From NCBI RefSeq assembly GCF_000170895.1, contig NZ_ABCS01000082.1, positions 1 to 43,439 on the forward strand: DNA of 43,439 bases. The letters run 5' to 3'. The notes under the pieces were generated by a model. The model saw nothing but the letters and a program-made list of their open reading frames with translations. It was not told the DNA's origin and ran no database searches. Position 1 is the stretch's first letter; each line of letters begins with the position of its first letter. Both the position numbers and the translations under genes were made by a program. This DNA is from Plesiocystis pacifica SIR-1. GTDB lineage: Bacteria > Myxococcota_A > Polyangia > Nannocystales > Nannocystaceae. Positions 1 through 10,227 of the stretch are shown piece by piece.

Positions 1-214
1 AGGTGATCACCAACGTCCGAGGCCCCGTGCGCGCGACGGTCATCGCCTCCACGCCGCTGGCCAGGGTCCGGGTTCGAGCGGGCCGATCCAGCCCGAGGCC
101 CGCCCGGTGGGGCCCGAGGAGCGGGCCGGTGAACAGGTCGGCGGAGCGCACGAGGTAGACGGTCTTGCCCTCGACCTCCCCGAGCCCCCCTCCCTTTGGA
201 TGGTCAGCGGACGC
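1..214. other. Left edge, no confident gene
   Basis: No gene with a defensible start lies here. The minus strand is open from about position 190 to the left edge and reads like protein (it includes TVYLVRSADLFTGPLLG), so the 5' end of a gene running off the window is possible. I see no ATG, only a GTG at 151 without a ribosome binding site, so no CDS is called. The plus strand also has an open stretch entering from the left edge that stops near position 158, equally unproven. Confidence 0.3.
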
Positions 215-1819
215 CTACTTGGCGCGCTGCACGATCTCGAACTCGATGCGGCGGTTGTTCGCCCGGCCCGCGCGAGTGTCGTTGGTGTCGACGGGCTTGT
301 CGGGCCCGAAGCCGTCGGTGGTGATCCGGCTCGCGTCGATGCCGTGCTCGACCAGGTAGGTCTTCACGGACTCGGCGCGGCGCTTGGACAGGTCGACGTT
401 GTGGTCGTGGTCGCCGCGGCTGTCGGTGTGACCGGTGACCTTGATGCGGATGTCCGGGAAGTCCGTGAGCACCTTGACCGCCTTGTCGAGGGTCCTGGTC
501 GAGGACTTGCGGATCTTGTCCGAGTCGGTCTCGAAGGTGATGCCCTTGATCGCGCCGGTGAAGGCCGCGACCTCCTTGGGCACCTCGTCGGCGCAGCCGT
601 CCTCGTCCTGGTAGCCGTTGGCCGTCTCCGGCTCGTCCGGGCACTTGTCGAGCTCGTCGAGGATCCCGTCGCCGTCGCGGTCGGACTCGGGGCAGCCGTC
701 CTCGTCCTTGTAGTCGTTGACCGTCTCGGCCTCGTCCGGGCAGGAGTCCTGGTCGTCCCAGAAGCCGTCGCCGTCGCGGTCGGACTCGGGGCAGCCGTCC
801 TCGTCCTGGTAGTCGTTGACCGTCTCGGCCTCGTTGGGACAGGTGTCCTTGTCGTCGATGAAGCCGTCGCCGTCGGAGTCGGGCTCGGGGCAGCCGTCCT
901 CGTCCTGGTAGTCGTTGACCGTCTCCGGCTCGTCGGGGCAGGAGTCGACGTCGTCGGTCAGGCCGTCGCCGTCGCGGTCGCCCGCGGGCTTGGCCTTCTC
1001 GCGGCCCAGGGTCACCGACAGGCCCAGGAGGACCTCCGGGTTGTGGGCGCGGAAGGCCAGGTCGACGGACTGCTTGTGGCTGACGTTGTCGCGGATGTCG
1101 AGGCGCAGCATCACGTAGCGGTTGATGTACACCTTGACGCCCGCGCCGAAGTGGAGGATCGGGTCGATGTCGTTGCCGAGCGCCGCGCGCTCACTCGACA
1201 CGCCCATCCCGCCCGCGCCCAGGACGACGAAGGGGGTGACGCTCCACAGCCCGAGCTGACCCACGAGGTGGCCGCGGACGTGGTAGAGCAGCGCGTTGCC
1301 GCCGTCGACGGAGGAGGGCATCACGCCGCCCTCGGCCTCGAGGCCGAAGAAGCGCCCGAGGTTCTGGCCGGGGTAGTAGCCCACGCGCAGGCCGATGTCC
1401 GGGGCCAGGGTCGGCAGCTCCTTCCAGCCCTGGAGCTCGCCGAGGTCCAGGGAGGGCTCGAAGATCTCGTGGTTGGGGCTGGGGAAGAACACGCCGCCGT
1501 AGATGCCGATCTCGGTCATCCCGCCCTCGGGCTCCCAGCGGTTGATCCACTTCTCGTCGCCGCGGTCCTTGGCCTTCTTGGGCTTGGCCGCGCCGCCGCC
1601 GGCGGAGGCGTCACCGCCCGCGTCGGCGTCGCCATCGGCGGACGCGTCACCGTCGGCCGCAGCCGACGCGCCGTCGCCCAGGGACAGGGAGGCCTCGCCC
1701 CCGGCCTCGGCCGAGGCGTCGCCATCGGCACCCTCCTCCGGGGCCGCGGAGGCGAAGGGGGAGACCATGAGGATCGGGAGCGCGGAGAGAATGGAGAGTC
1801 CGAATGTGCGGAGTTTCAT
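215..1819 (-). CDS. OmpA-family outer membrane protein with thrombospondin type-3 repeats
   Basis: Predicted outer membrane protein that links the membrane to peptidoglycan. The chosen ATG at 1819 gives a signal peptide (MKLRTFGLSILSALPILMVS, then an ASA-type cleavage site) and 534 residues. An alternative ATG at 1837 adds six residues and lacks a better ribosome site. After an Ala/Gly/Asp-rich stretch (about 25-80) comes a beta-rich region with alternating aromatic and glycine residues (about 95-280) typical of an OmpA-like barrel. Next are four Asp-rich DxDGDGxxDxxDxCP repeats (about 285-415), then a C-terminal OmpA domain with TGHTDSRGD and LSKRRAESVKTYL, the peptidoglycan-binding signature. 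The gene lies 51 bp downstream of another acidic-repeat envelope gene on the same strand, so the two may be cotranscribed. Family assignment is firm; the ligand of the repeats is presumed to be calcium. Confidence 0.93.
   Translation of the reverse strand: MKLRTFGLSILSALPILMVSPFASAAPEEGADGDASAEAGGEASLSLGDGASAAADGDASADGDADAGGDASAGGGAAKPKKAKDRGDEKWINRWEPEGGMTEIGIYGGVFFPSPNHEIFEPSLDLGELQGWKELPTLAPDIGLRVGYYPGQNLGRFFGLEAEGGVMPSSVDGGNALLYHVRGHLVGQLGLWSVTPFVVLGAGGMGVSSERAALGNDIDPILHFGAGVKVYINRYVMLRLDIRDNVSHKQSVDLAFRAHNPEVLLGLSVTLGREKAKPAGDRDGDGLTDDVDSCPDEPETVNDYQDEDGCPEPDSDGDGFIDDKDTCPNEAETVNDYQDEDGCPESDRDGDGFWDDQDSCPDEAETVNDYKDEDGCPESDRDGDGILDELDKCPDEPETANGYQDEDGCADEVPKEVAAFTGAIKGITFETDSDKIRKSSTRTLDKAVKVLTDFPDIRIKVTGHTDSRGDHDHNVDLSKRRAESVKTYLVEHGIDASRITTDGFGPDKPVDTNDTRAGRANNRRIEFEIVQRAK
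590..985 (-). repeat. Thrombospondin type-3 coding repeats
   Basis: Four in-frame units of about 36 codons, each with DxDGDGxxDxxDxCPxExETxNxYxDEDGC. The DNA copies are closely similar, for example the recurring block coding for DYQDEDGCPE. The array lies between the barrel and OmpA domains. Such repeats usually bind calcium and act as stiff spacers. Confidence 0.85.
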
Positions 1820-1870
1820 GGTTGCTTGCTCGAGCATGGTGGTGAAGGTGGTGGGCTCGTGGGGCTCACG

Positions 1871-3814
1871 TCACAGGCAGCTGGACTGCCACGGCCCGTT
1901 GCAGGCCGACACCTGCGAGAAGTCGTAGGTGCCGAACTGGCCGCTGGGGTAGGTCCCATCAGCGACGACGAAGTTTGCGACGACCATCGCGTTGGAGGTG
2001 TCGGTGATGGTGATCTCGGTCTGCGTCGTGTCGTAGAGCACCTCCACGTCGTAGACCCGGTTGGAGATCCAGCCGTTGGTGGTCGTGTCCTGGGGCTCCA
2101 TGAGCACGGAGACGTTGGGCGTGTCCGTGCCGCAGGCGAAGTCCGTGTTGGTCCAGTCCTCCTGGCGATCGACGAGCTTGACGGTGATGCCGGGGAGGCC
2201 GTCGCAGCCGAACCAGTTTTGGTAGGTCTTCTTCCAGCTCAGCATGTAGAACTGGTCGGCGCTCTGCCAGCCCCACACGAAGCCGATGATGTCGTCATCG
2301 TCGGTGGTCTGGACCTCCATGGTCCCGGTGATGCGCACCGACTCGTGGACGATCGGGCAGATGTAGGCCGTCGGGTCCGAGTTGCTCGTCGTGCAGGTCG
2401 TGGTCCCGTCCGCCGAGAAGGTGTGCGTGGCCGGGGCGCCGAGGAAGCCGACCGCCTCGCACTCGGCCTCGGGCACGCCGCCGAGGATCCACGACTTGTC
2501 GGTGATGTGCACCGTCAGGTCGTCGGTGCCCTGGTTCCCCAGGCCGTCCGTCGCCGTGACCGTGTAGGTCGTGATGTCCGTGGGCATGGCCTCGGGGTCG
2601 GGGATGAAGGCGTCGTTGAGGGTGTCGGCCGGGGTCCACTCGTAGGTGTAGTTGCCGTCGCCGCCCACGGCCGTCGCCATGAGCTGGGCGCTCCCGCCGA
2701 GGGTGGTGTCGACGCAGCCGGGGACGGCGTCGGGGCAAACCACCCGCGCGGAGTCGCTGTCGTCGCAGTCGTTGCCCGGGGCCACGCCCTCGATCGGGCT
2801 GCTCTCGCCCCAGCCGTCGTCGTCCGCGTCCTCCATGCACGCGTTGGGGTCGTCGATCTCGGCCGCGCCCGGGAAGGCCGTGGCGCTCGAGTCGTCGCAG
2901 TCCGTCCCGTTTTGCGAGCCGGGGTAGGTCATCTCGGCGTTCATGTCGCCGTAGCCGTCGTCGTCGATGTCGGCGGTGCACAGCTCGGGCTCTTGCTCCG
3001 CCGCGCCCGGGTAGACGTCGGGGTTGTCGTCGAGGCAGTCGTTGTCGCCCTCGACGTAGCCCTCGGGCGGCTCCTCGCCGGGGCTCACCTCGACGCAGTT
3101 TTGGCCGCCCACGCCGTCTTGGTCGGCGTCCTCGCACCACAGCGTGCAGTTGAACACCTCGGGGTTGGTGTCGTTGCAGTCCGTCCCGGGGATGGTCGTG
3201 CCGACCGGGGACGAGTCGCCGTAGTCGTCGTCGTCCTCGTCTTGCATGCACGCGTCGGGGTCGTCGTTCGGCGCCGCGCCCGGGAAGGTGTTCTCGCTGG
3301 TGTCGTTGCAGTCCGAGCCGGGCACCGCGTTGGAGTTGCTCGGCATCTCGTCGCCGAAGTCGTCGCCGTCGGCGTCGGTCATGCACGCCTCGGGGTCATC
3401 GTTCGGCGCCGCGCCTGGGAAGGTGTTCGCGTCGTCGTCGTCGCAGTCCTCGCCGTTGGACTGCGGCACGCTGCCCGCCGGCGGGTCCTCGCCCGCGGGC
3501 ACCTCCTCGCAGTCCTCGGGATCGCCGTAGCCGTCCATGTCGTCATCGGCGCAGTAGGTCTCGGCCTCGCCGGTCTCCGTAGAGCCCTGGTCGGCGGTCC
3601 CGGTCTCGGTCTCGTCCATGGTGCCCTCGGCCGTCTCGTCGGCCGTCTCGTCCGAGGTCTCCTCGGAGCCGACCTCGTCGGCGTTGCTGCTCGTCGACAG
3701 GCACTCCCCCTTCCCGAGGCCATCGTCGAGGCAAGGGTCGCCGCAGGCGGCGACGGACAGGGACAACAAGCAGGCAGAGCCAAGACCAAGGTGACGAAGA
3801 ATGGTGCGTTTCAT
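1871..3814 (-). CDS. Lipoprotein with MopE-like metal-binding repeats and thrombospondin C-terminal-like domain
   Basis: Probable surface lipoprotein of 647 residues. The signal peptide ends in a lipobox (LSVAAC, Cys24). A Ser/Thr/Glu linker follows, then about seven acidic repeats (roughly 75-360) of the form CxxDxDGDxxGD...GxDCDDxxxxxFPGAAP, the pattern of the putative metal-binding MopE family. Residues about 365-440 look like a PKD or Ig-like domain (TYEWTPADT, TTYTVTATDG). The last 210 residues resemble the thrombospondin C-terminal lectin-like domain: IIGFVWGWQSADQFYMLSWK matches the animal FAGFVFGYQSSSRFYVVMWK type, and GQFGTYDFSQ matches GRLGLFVFSQ. The gene sits upstream of the type-3 repeat OmpA protein, so the two thrombospondin modules occur side by side. 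The start ATG has no clear Shine-Dalgarno sequence. The repeat and lipoprotein calls are firm; the C-terminal domain is by eye. Confidence 0.88.
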   Translation of the reverse strand: MKRTILRHLGLGSACLLSLSVAACGDPCLDDGLGKGECLSTSSNADEVGSEETSDETADETAEGTMDETETGTADQGSTETGEAETYCADDDMDGYGDPEDCEEVPAGEDPPAGSVPQSNGEDCDDDDANTFPGAAPNDDPEACMTDADGDDFGDEMPSNSNAVPGSDCNDTSENTFPGAAPNDDPDACMQDEDDDDYGDSSPVGTTIPGTDCNDTNPEVFNCTLWCEDADQDGVGGQNCVEVSPGEEPPEGYVEGDNDCLDDNPDVYPGAAEQEPELCTADIDDDGYGDMNAEMTYPGSQNGTDCDDSSATAFPGAAEIDDPNACMEDADDDGWGESSPIEGVAPGNDCDDSDSARVVCPDAVPGCVDTTLGGSAQLMATAVGGDGNYTYEWTPADTLNDAFIPDPEAMPTDITTYTVTATDGLGNQGTDDLTVHITDKSWILGGVPEAECEAVGFLGAPATHTFSADGTTTCTTSNSDPTAYICPIVHESVRITGTMEVQTTDDDDIIGFVWGWQSADQFYMLSWKKTYQNWFGCDGLPGITVKLVDRQEDWTNTDFACGTDTPNVSVLMEPQDTTTNGWISNRVYDVEVLYDTTQTEITITDTSNAMVVANFVVADGTYPSGQFGTYDFSQVSACNGPWQSSCL

Positions 3815-3870
3815 GATGAGTACTCGTGATGGCTATCGCTCGTCATCTTACGTGTAGAGCTCCCTCGGAC

Positions 3871-3925
3871 GGATCCAAAAAACTCGCGCGGAGTCGAGCC
3901 GAGCGCTCCTGCTCGACTCCGCGCG
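3871..3925 (-). terminator. Rho-independent terminator after the 4118-6181 amylase gene
   Basis: Perfect 15-bp inverted repeat (arms 3885-3899 and 3911-3925, 11-nt loop). Read on the minus strand it is followed by AG and then six T (3877-3882). It lies about 190 bp past the amylase stop. The rest of the 303-bp gap between 3814 and 4118 holds no recognisable gene; 3815-3870 must contain the promoter of the 1871-3814 gene. Confidence 0.85.
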
Positions 3926-4117
3926 CGGCCAATTGGCCACGCCAGGGCCCCGCCGCGAGGTCGCCTTGGTCGCCGCGGTGGGGTTGGTCCGGCCAACGGC
4001 TCCGAGGCCGACTGACGGAATTTGTCACCGCAACTGCGATCAAAGACTGACCCGGACTGGGGTCATAGCGCCCCCAGCCCGCGTCGGCTTGATTGGGGCC
4101 AAGTGCCCCAATAACGA

Positions 4118-6181
4118 TCACTCAATCACGAACACGTGACTGCGTTGATCGGGGATGTCCGCCTGGAAGCCGTCGCTGACCAGCGCGCTCGAAGCCCCGC
4201 CAAACACCTCCACGTCCACGCTGCCGCTGCCGTCGAGGACCCGGCGCACCGTGACATCGCCAGATACCCCTGCAGCATCCATCATGTCCTGAGGGAGACG
4301 GACCGGCCCGGCGGCGGAGCCTCCAGGGGTGAAATTCGCCACCACCACCATCACCCTCCCCTCGTTCGGGGCAAAGCGAGCGAAGCTATAAAAGCCGTCG
4401 GGGCAGTCCCCGAACATGCCGGGGTTGTTGAAGTATTCGAGACCCCAATACCTCCCGCCGAGGGCGGAGTCGTCCTGGCTCAAAGCCAACAGATCGCCAT
4501 AAAACGAGCGCAGCGCGAGCTCGTCGGGTGTGAGTTGGCCCCCGTCGAAGGCCCCGTCGTTGACCCAGCGCGAGAGCGCCTCGAGGGACCAGTAGTCGAA
4601 GATCGACGTGCGCCCGTCCTCTTGACCAAAGCCCTCGGCCCCGCTCCCGGGTTCGCCGACCTCCTGGCCGTTGTAGAACAAGATCGGGCCGTTGCCGAAC
4701 AGGTAGGCCACCGGCGCGAGCTGGTAGCCGGCCTCCTTGGAGCCGAAGCCCGAGTCGTCCGGGTTGTTGCCGCCGACCACCGGCGAGGCGATGCGCCGCT
4801 CGTCGTGGTTCTCGAGGTATTGGGCGTAGCGCGGGCGCTGGTCGTCGTCGAGGGCGAACATCGTCGCGGCGTAGTCCTCCTGGGAGGCCGCGCCCTGGTA
4901 GATGCGCTTGAGCGAGTCGTAGCCCGCGTCGTAGTAGACCGAGTCGAAGCCCGCGTCGAGCAGGCCGTCGAGGTTCTCGTAGGCCTCGGCGATGAAGTAG
5001 ACCTCCGGATCGCGGGCCCGGGCCTCGTCGATGATCCAGGTCCACGCCGGCATGGGCACGAAGTGGGCGAAGTCCGCCCGGAAGCCGTCGACCCCGCGCG
5101 CCTGCCAGTAGGCGATGATCGCGTCCATCTTGAGCCAGGTGTCCGGCATCGGATCGTAGTCGGCGACGTCCTGGGTGAAGTCGTAGCCCCAGTTGAGCTT
5201 GACCGTCTCGTACCAGTCCGTCTCCGCCGGGCTGGCCGAGGTCTGGTTGTTGCCGGTGACCTTGGCCGAGCTCCCGGGCGAGCCGTCCTCGGGCGCGAAG
5301 GCCCCGTCAAAGCTGAAGCCCGGCGGGTTGTAGTAGCCCGGCTTTTGCAGGCTCAGGGACTGGCCGCTCAGGTAGAAAAAATTGTTGCTGGGGTCGAAGA
5401 ACGCGCCCTGGTCGTCGCCCACGCCGAAGTCGGCGTCGGGCTCGACGACCGAGTGGTAGCTGCGCGCGACGTGGTTGGGGACCAGGTCGATGAGCACGCG
5501 CAGCTGGGCGGCGTGCAGGCGATCGACGAGGGCGTCGAACTCCTCGAGGCGCTGGGTCGGGTCGACGGCGTAGTCCGGCGAGACGTCGTAGTAGTCGCGG
5601 ATGGCGTAGAAAGAACCGGCCCGGCCCTTGACGATGTCCGGGTCGTCCGGGGGCATGTCGTAGCCGGTGTAGTTGGTCAGCGTGGCCTGGCGGAGCACCC
5701 CCGTGAGCCACACGTGGGTGAAGCCCAGGTCGACGAGCGCGGAGATGGCCGTGTCGTCGACGTCGTTGAACTTGCCCACGCCGTTCTCCGCCAGCGAGCC
5801 GTTCTCCGCCCGGGTCTGGTTGGTGTTGCCGAAGTGGCGGACCACGAGCTGGTAGATGACCGTGCGCTCGCCGATGGGCTCTCCGCCCTCTTCGCCCGTG
5901 TCCGACTCGGTCTCCGACTCCGACTCCGTCTCCGTGCCCACGTCGCTCTCGCTCTCGGAGCTGGTGTCGGCCTCGGTCCCCGTCTCGCTGCCGGTCCCCG
6001 AGTCGGTGCCCGAGTCGGTGTCGTCCATCGGGAAGCCCGAGGTCGGCATCTCGCCCTCGTCGGTGCCCGTCGTGAACGCGAAGCTCTCGTCGGTGCCCTC
6101 GCCGTCGTCGGAGCACGCCGCGAGCCCCAGGGAGGCGGCGAGGATCAGCAGCGGGCCAGGACGCAATTCGAGCCTAGACAT
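4118..6181 (-). CDS. GH13 alpha-amylase lipoprotein
   Basis: Membrane-anchored glycoside hydrolase family 13 enzyme predicted to cut alpha-1,4-glucans. Of 687 residues, the first 23 are a lipoprotein signal (LGLAAC, Cys23). Residues 24-104 are an Asp/Glu/Ser/Thr linker and the (beta/alpha)8 barrel starts near 107 (TVIYQLVVRHFGN). Conserved regions are visible: region I VLIDLVPNHV, region II GVDGFRADFAH with nucleophile Asp370, region III YFIAEAYE with acid/base Glu399, and region IV LENHDERR with Asp460. All three catalytic carboxylates are present. The start fits a TAGCAT box ending 6 nt upstream and no Shine-Dalgarno sequence. The fibro-slime lipoprotein gene lies 64 bp upstream. Exact specificity (amylase, maltogenic or debranching) cannot be read from sequence alone. 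Confidence 0.93.
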   Translation of the reverse strand: MSRLELRPGPLLILAASLGLAACSDDGEGTDESFAFTTGTDEGEMPTSGFPMDDTDSGTDSGTGSETGTEADTSSESESDVGTETESESETESDTGEEGGEPIGERTVIYQLVVRHFGNTNQTRAENGSLAENGVGKFNDVDDTAISALVDLGFTHVWLTGVLRQATLTNYTGYDMPPDDPDIVKGRAGSFYAIRDYYDVSPDYAVDPTQRLEEFDALVDRLHAAQLRVLIDLVPNHVARSYHSVVEPDADFGVGDDQGAFFDPSNNFFYLSGQSLSLQKPGYYNPPGFSFDGAFAPEDGSPGSSAKVTGNNQTSASPAETDWYETVKLNWGYDFTQDVADYDPMPDTWLKMDAIIAYWQARGVDGFRADFAHFVPMPAWTWIIDEARARDPEVYFIAEAYENLDGLLDAGFDSVYYDAGYDSLKRIYQGAASQEDYAATMFALDDDQRPRYAQYLENHDERRIASPVVGGNNPDDSGFGSKEAGYQLAPVAYLFGNGPILFYNGQEVGEPGSGAEGFGQEDGRTSIFDYWSLEALSRWVNDGAFDGGQLTPDELALRSFYGDLLALSQDDSALGGRYWGLEYFNNPGMFGDCPDGFYSFARFAPNEGRVMVVVANFTPGGSAAGPVRLPQDMMDAAGVSGDVTVRRVLDGSGSVDVEVFGGASSALVSDGFQADIPDQRSHVFVIE

Positions 6182-6187
6182 CGACCG

Positions 6188-6193
6188 ATGCTA
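6188..6193 (-). promoter_or_regulatory. -10-like box TAGCAT, probable leaderless promoter
   Basis: TAGCAT on the minus strand ends 6 nt before the amylase ATG at 6181, and no ribosome binding site is present. It is one of a recurring set of (GC)TAnnnY boxes in this window. Confidence 0.45.
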
Positions 6194-6245
6194 ACCGAAT
6201 TTGGCCGCGCGCAGGCCGGCCCGAACGGCGAGCTCGCGCCGCGCG

Positions 6246-7127
6246 TCACTCGATGGGCATGAAGCAGCCGATGGTCGTCTCGATGCGGAAGGTCGAGTCC
6301 GTCGAGCGCCGCTCGGCGTGGAAGATGTCCATGCTGTAGACGCTGCCCGGGCTCAGGCCCATCTCGTCGAGGTTCGCCGTGCCCGCCTGGGCCGGGTGCA
6401 GCCCGCCCAGGTCGATGGCCAGCTTGCCGTCGACGAACATCCACAGGTCGTCGTCCCCGACGAAGGTGAAGGACTGGCCCTCTTCGTAGGTGAACAGCGT
6501 GTGGATCTCGGTGGTGAACAGGTAGTTGTGCGGGACGCCCATGGCGTCGGTCAGGCCCTCGTCGCCCCAGCCCATGCCGTCGATGGGATAGAAGGTCTGA
6601 TCGTCGAACACCCGGATGTCGCCCTCTTCCACGAGCGGCAGCTCGATCTCGAAGCGCTGGTTGACCTGGGGCACGTCGACGTACCACTGGGCGAAGGTCT
6701 CGGCCGAGGTGATCTGCGGCGGGTCGGCCTGGAGGCCCGAGTAGACCGGCAGCTCGTCGGGGCCCAGGTCCTCCTCGACCAGGCCCGGGGTCGCCACGTC
6801 GGCGCTGTAGGCCTGGAAGTCGGGGTGCTCGACCTTGAAGTCGCGGATCACGGCGATGATGTCCCCGCACTCCCCCGGGATCTCGCCCGAGGACGAGCCC
6901 TCGCCCTGGGGCATGTCGAGCTTGCCCTCCTCGGAGCTCGACTCGGTCTCGCTCTCGTCCGTGGACTCGGTGTCGGGGTCGGGGAAGTCGTCCCCGGACA
7001 GCTCGTCGGCGCCGATCGTCACCGCCTCGTCGTCCCCGGCCTCTTCGCGCTGGCACCCGAGCGAGGTCGCAGCGAGACCCACGCCCAGGCTCACCCCCAG
7101 TCCCAGCATGCGCGCGCGAGCCACCAT
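6246..7127 (-). CDS. Fibro-slime domain lipoprotein
   Basis: Secreted lipoprotein of 293 residues. The ATG at 7127 gives MVARARMLGLGVSLG and a lipobox ending TSLGC; an ATG at 7109 is also possible. After an acidic linker the protein carries the hallmarks of the fibro-slime (PA14-related) domain: SFTFVGDDDLWMFVDGKLAI, DLGGLHPAQAG and YSMDIFHAERRSTDSTF. This domain is known from Fibrobacter adhesion proteins and Dictyostelium slime proteins and is linked to carbohydrate binding or adhesion. The amylase lipoprotein gene follows 64 bp downstream on the same strand, so a role in holding polysaccharide at the cell surface is a reasonable inference. The domain call is firm; the ligand is unknown. 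Confidence 0.88.
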   Translation of the reverse strand: MVARARMLGLGVSLGVGLAATSLGCQREEAGDDEAVTIGADELSGDDFPDPDTESTDESETESSSEEGKLDMPQGEGSSSGEIPGECGDIIAVIRDFKVEHPDFQAYSADVATPGLVEEDLGPDELPVYSGLQADPPQITSAETFAQWYVDVPQVNQRFEIELPLVEEGDIRVFDDQTFYPIDGMGWGDEGLTDAMGVPHNYLFTTEIHTLFTYEEGQSFTFVGDDDLWMFVDGKLAIDLGGLHPAQAGTANLDEMGLSPGSVYSMDIFHAERRSTDSTFRIETTIGCFMPIE

Positions 7128-7198
7128 GCCCCATCGTCGGCCAACTCCCGCGCCCAACGCAAGCCGCGGAATTCCCCGAACGGCGCCGCACAACTGGC

Positions 7199-7204
7199 TA
7201 TTGT
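7199..7204 (+). promoter_or_regulatory. -10-like box TATTGT, probable leaderless promoter
   Basis: GCTATTGT ends 6 nt before the GTG at 7211. No Shine-Dalgarno sequence can fit in that space. The 83-bp gap to 7127 is a divergent promoter region. Confidence 0.45.
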
Positions 7205-7210
7205 CTCGGC

Positions 7211-7510
7211 GTGTTCCTCGACCCCGCGCAGCTCCCGACCCTCCCCGCGAACGTGAGCGCCTACCGGCGCACGCCGAGCTTCGACGAAGGCAGCGTCCCC
7301 GCGGGATTGTTGCGCGCGCACGACACCAAGGCCGGCGTGTGGGGGCGCATCGTCGTCGAGTCCGGGGCGCTGATCTACACCATCCTCGAGCCGCAGGCGC
7401 AACGCTGGCGGCTCGAGCCGGGCGTCGACGGGGTGATCGAGCCCGAGGTCCGCCACGAGGTCCGGCCCGAGGGCGCGGTCCGTTTCTTCGTCGAGTTTCT
7501 GCGGGCCTAG
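7211..7510 (+). CDS. DUF1971 (TehB/YeaR-like) small protein
   Basis: A 99-residue cytoplasmic beta-sandwich protein of the DUF1971/YeaR type. The family signature is clear: LPANVSAYRRTPSFDEGSVP at the N-terminus, GLLRAHDTKAGVWGRIVVES in the middle, and a C-terminal PEVRHEVRPEGAVRFFVEFL resembling a cupin-like strand with a conserved His. YeaR-type proteins occur alone or fused to the TehB methyltransferase and are tied to tellurite or nitrate stress, but the biochemical role is unresolved. The start is a GTG 6 nt after a TATTGT box. The gene ends 7 nt from the convergent hydrolase gene. Confidence 0.88.
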   Translation: MFLDPAQLPTLPANVSAYRRTPSFDEGSVPAGLLRAHDTKAGVWGRIVVESGALIYTILEPQAQRWRLEPGVDGVIEPEVRHEVRPEGAVRFFVEFLRA

Positions 7511-7517
7511 GGCGGGC

Positions 7518-8450
7518 CTAACAGGTCTCGAGCGTGCTCCCGAGCCAGTCGATGAGCTCGCGGGTGACCTGGTCGCGCTCGCGCTCGTTGATCATCTCGT
7601 GGCGCCCCCCGGGGTAGAGGGTCTGCTTCACCCGGGCGTGGCCAGTGGCCCGCAGCCGATCGACGAGGGCGCGCACGTTCTTGCCCTGGGCGCCGACGGG
7701 GTCCTGGTCCCCGGCGAACACGTAGATCGGCAGGTCCGCGCGGATCTTCCGGAGCTTGGCGTCGTCGCCCAGCTCGATCAGCCCGCCCAGGAAGTCCACC
7801 CACCACTGGTTGGTGACGTCGAAGCCACACCAGGGGTCGGCGACGTACTCGTCGACCTCGGCCTCGTCCTTGGACAGCCAGTCGAAGTCGGTGCGCGCGG
7901 GCTTGAAGGCGTTGTTGAACGAGCCGAAGGACAGGAAGGCGAGCAGCTTGCTCTTGCCCCGAGGGCCCTGGCGCAGGCGCTCGAGCTTGGCGACCACGCG
8001 CCCGGCCTTTTGCAGCAGGTCGCCGCCGTTGCTCGTGCCCGAGAGCACCGCCACGTCGACCTTGGCCGAGTGCTCGAACAGGTAGGTCAGGGTCATGAAC
8101 GAGCCCATGCTGTGGCCAAAGAGCACCCGCGGCAGGTCGGGGTGCTGCTCGGCGATGTGGGCCCCGATCGTGCCCAGATCGTCCGCGCAGGCGCGCCAGC
8201 TGTCCTCGCCGCCCCAGCCGAGGTTGGCGTCGCCCCCGGCCGACTTGCCGTGGCCGCGGTGGTCGTTGGCGTAGACGACGTAGCCCTCGGCGTTGAGGGC
8301 CCGGGCGAGCCGCTCGTAGCGGACGCCGTGCTCCGCCATGCCGTGGGCGATCTGCACCGTCGCTCGGAGCTCGCTGCCCTCGGGCGGGAGCCAGCGGTAG
8401 ACGAACAGCTCTTGGCCGTCCTTGGCGGTGAGCGTCAGCTCCTCGGTCAT
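7518..8450 (-). CDS. Alpha/beta hydrolase, monoacylglycerol lipase / lysophospholipase type
   Basis: A 310-residue alpha/beta hydrolase of the Hydrolase_4 (serine aminopeptidase S33-like, monoacylglycerol lipase) group. An oxyanion-hole motif HGMAEH is near residue 36. The nucleophile elbow is GHSMG with Ser114. The acid is probably in FAGDQDPVG and the catalytic His in PGGRHEMINE near the C-terminus, so the triad looks complete. No signal peptide, so cytoplasmic. The open frame extends 53 codons further upstream, but that part is Ser/Pro-rich and antisense to the (EP)n tail of the neighbouring gene. The ATG at 8450, 7 nt after a TATATC box, is preferred. Substrate (monoglyceride, lysophospholipid or other ester) cannot be read from sequence. 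Confidence 0.9.
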   Translation of the reverse strand: MTEELTLTAKDGQELFVYRWLPPEGSELRATVQIAHGMAEHGVRYERLARALNAEGYVVYANDHRGHGKSAGGDANLGWGGEDSWRACADDLGTIGAHIAEQHPDLPRVLFGHSMGSFMTLTYLFEHSAKVDVAVLSGTSNGGDLLQKAGRVVAKLERLRQGPRGKSKLLAFLSFGSFNNAFKPARTDFDWLSKDEAEVDEYVADPWCGFDVTNQWWVDFLGGLIELGDDAKLRKIRADLPIYVFAGDQDPVGAQGKNVRALVDRLRATGHARVKQTLYPGGRHEMINERERDQVTRELIDWLGSTLETC

Positions 8451-8457
8451 GGCCGCA

Positions 8458-8463
8458 GATATA
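8458..8463 (-). promoter_or_regulatory. -10-like box TATATC, probable leaderless promoter
   Basis: GCTATATC on the minus strand ends 7 nt before the hydrolase ATG at 8450. There is no Shine-Dalgarno sequence. The box lies in the 25-bp gap after the dehydratase gene. Confidence 0.4.
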
Positions 8464-8475
8464 GCAAGTTCTCGC

Positions 8476-10086
<1,611 letters not shown>

Positions 10087-10227
10087 GGTCGGACCATTGT
10101 GCGTCCTGCTCACCGCGCGGCCCAGCGCGCTAGCCCGCCGACCGAGGCGCGGAGTTGGCACGAAGTGCCTCCCCTGACCGAGGCGTCCTGGATAAATTCG
10201 CCGCCGTCCGGAGATGATGCCCTTACG

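Noticed and set aside
107..3829. A 1240-codon open frame on the plus strand
   Set aside because: It is antisense to the OmpA/thrombospondin and MopE-like genes, and consists of Val/Ala/Gly/Arg-rich strings typical of the empty opposite strand of GC-rich coding DNA.
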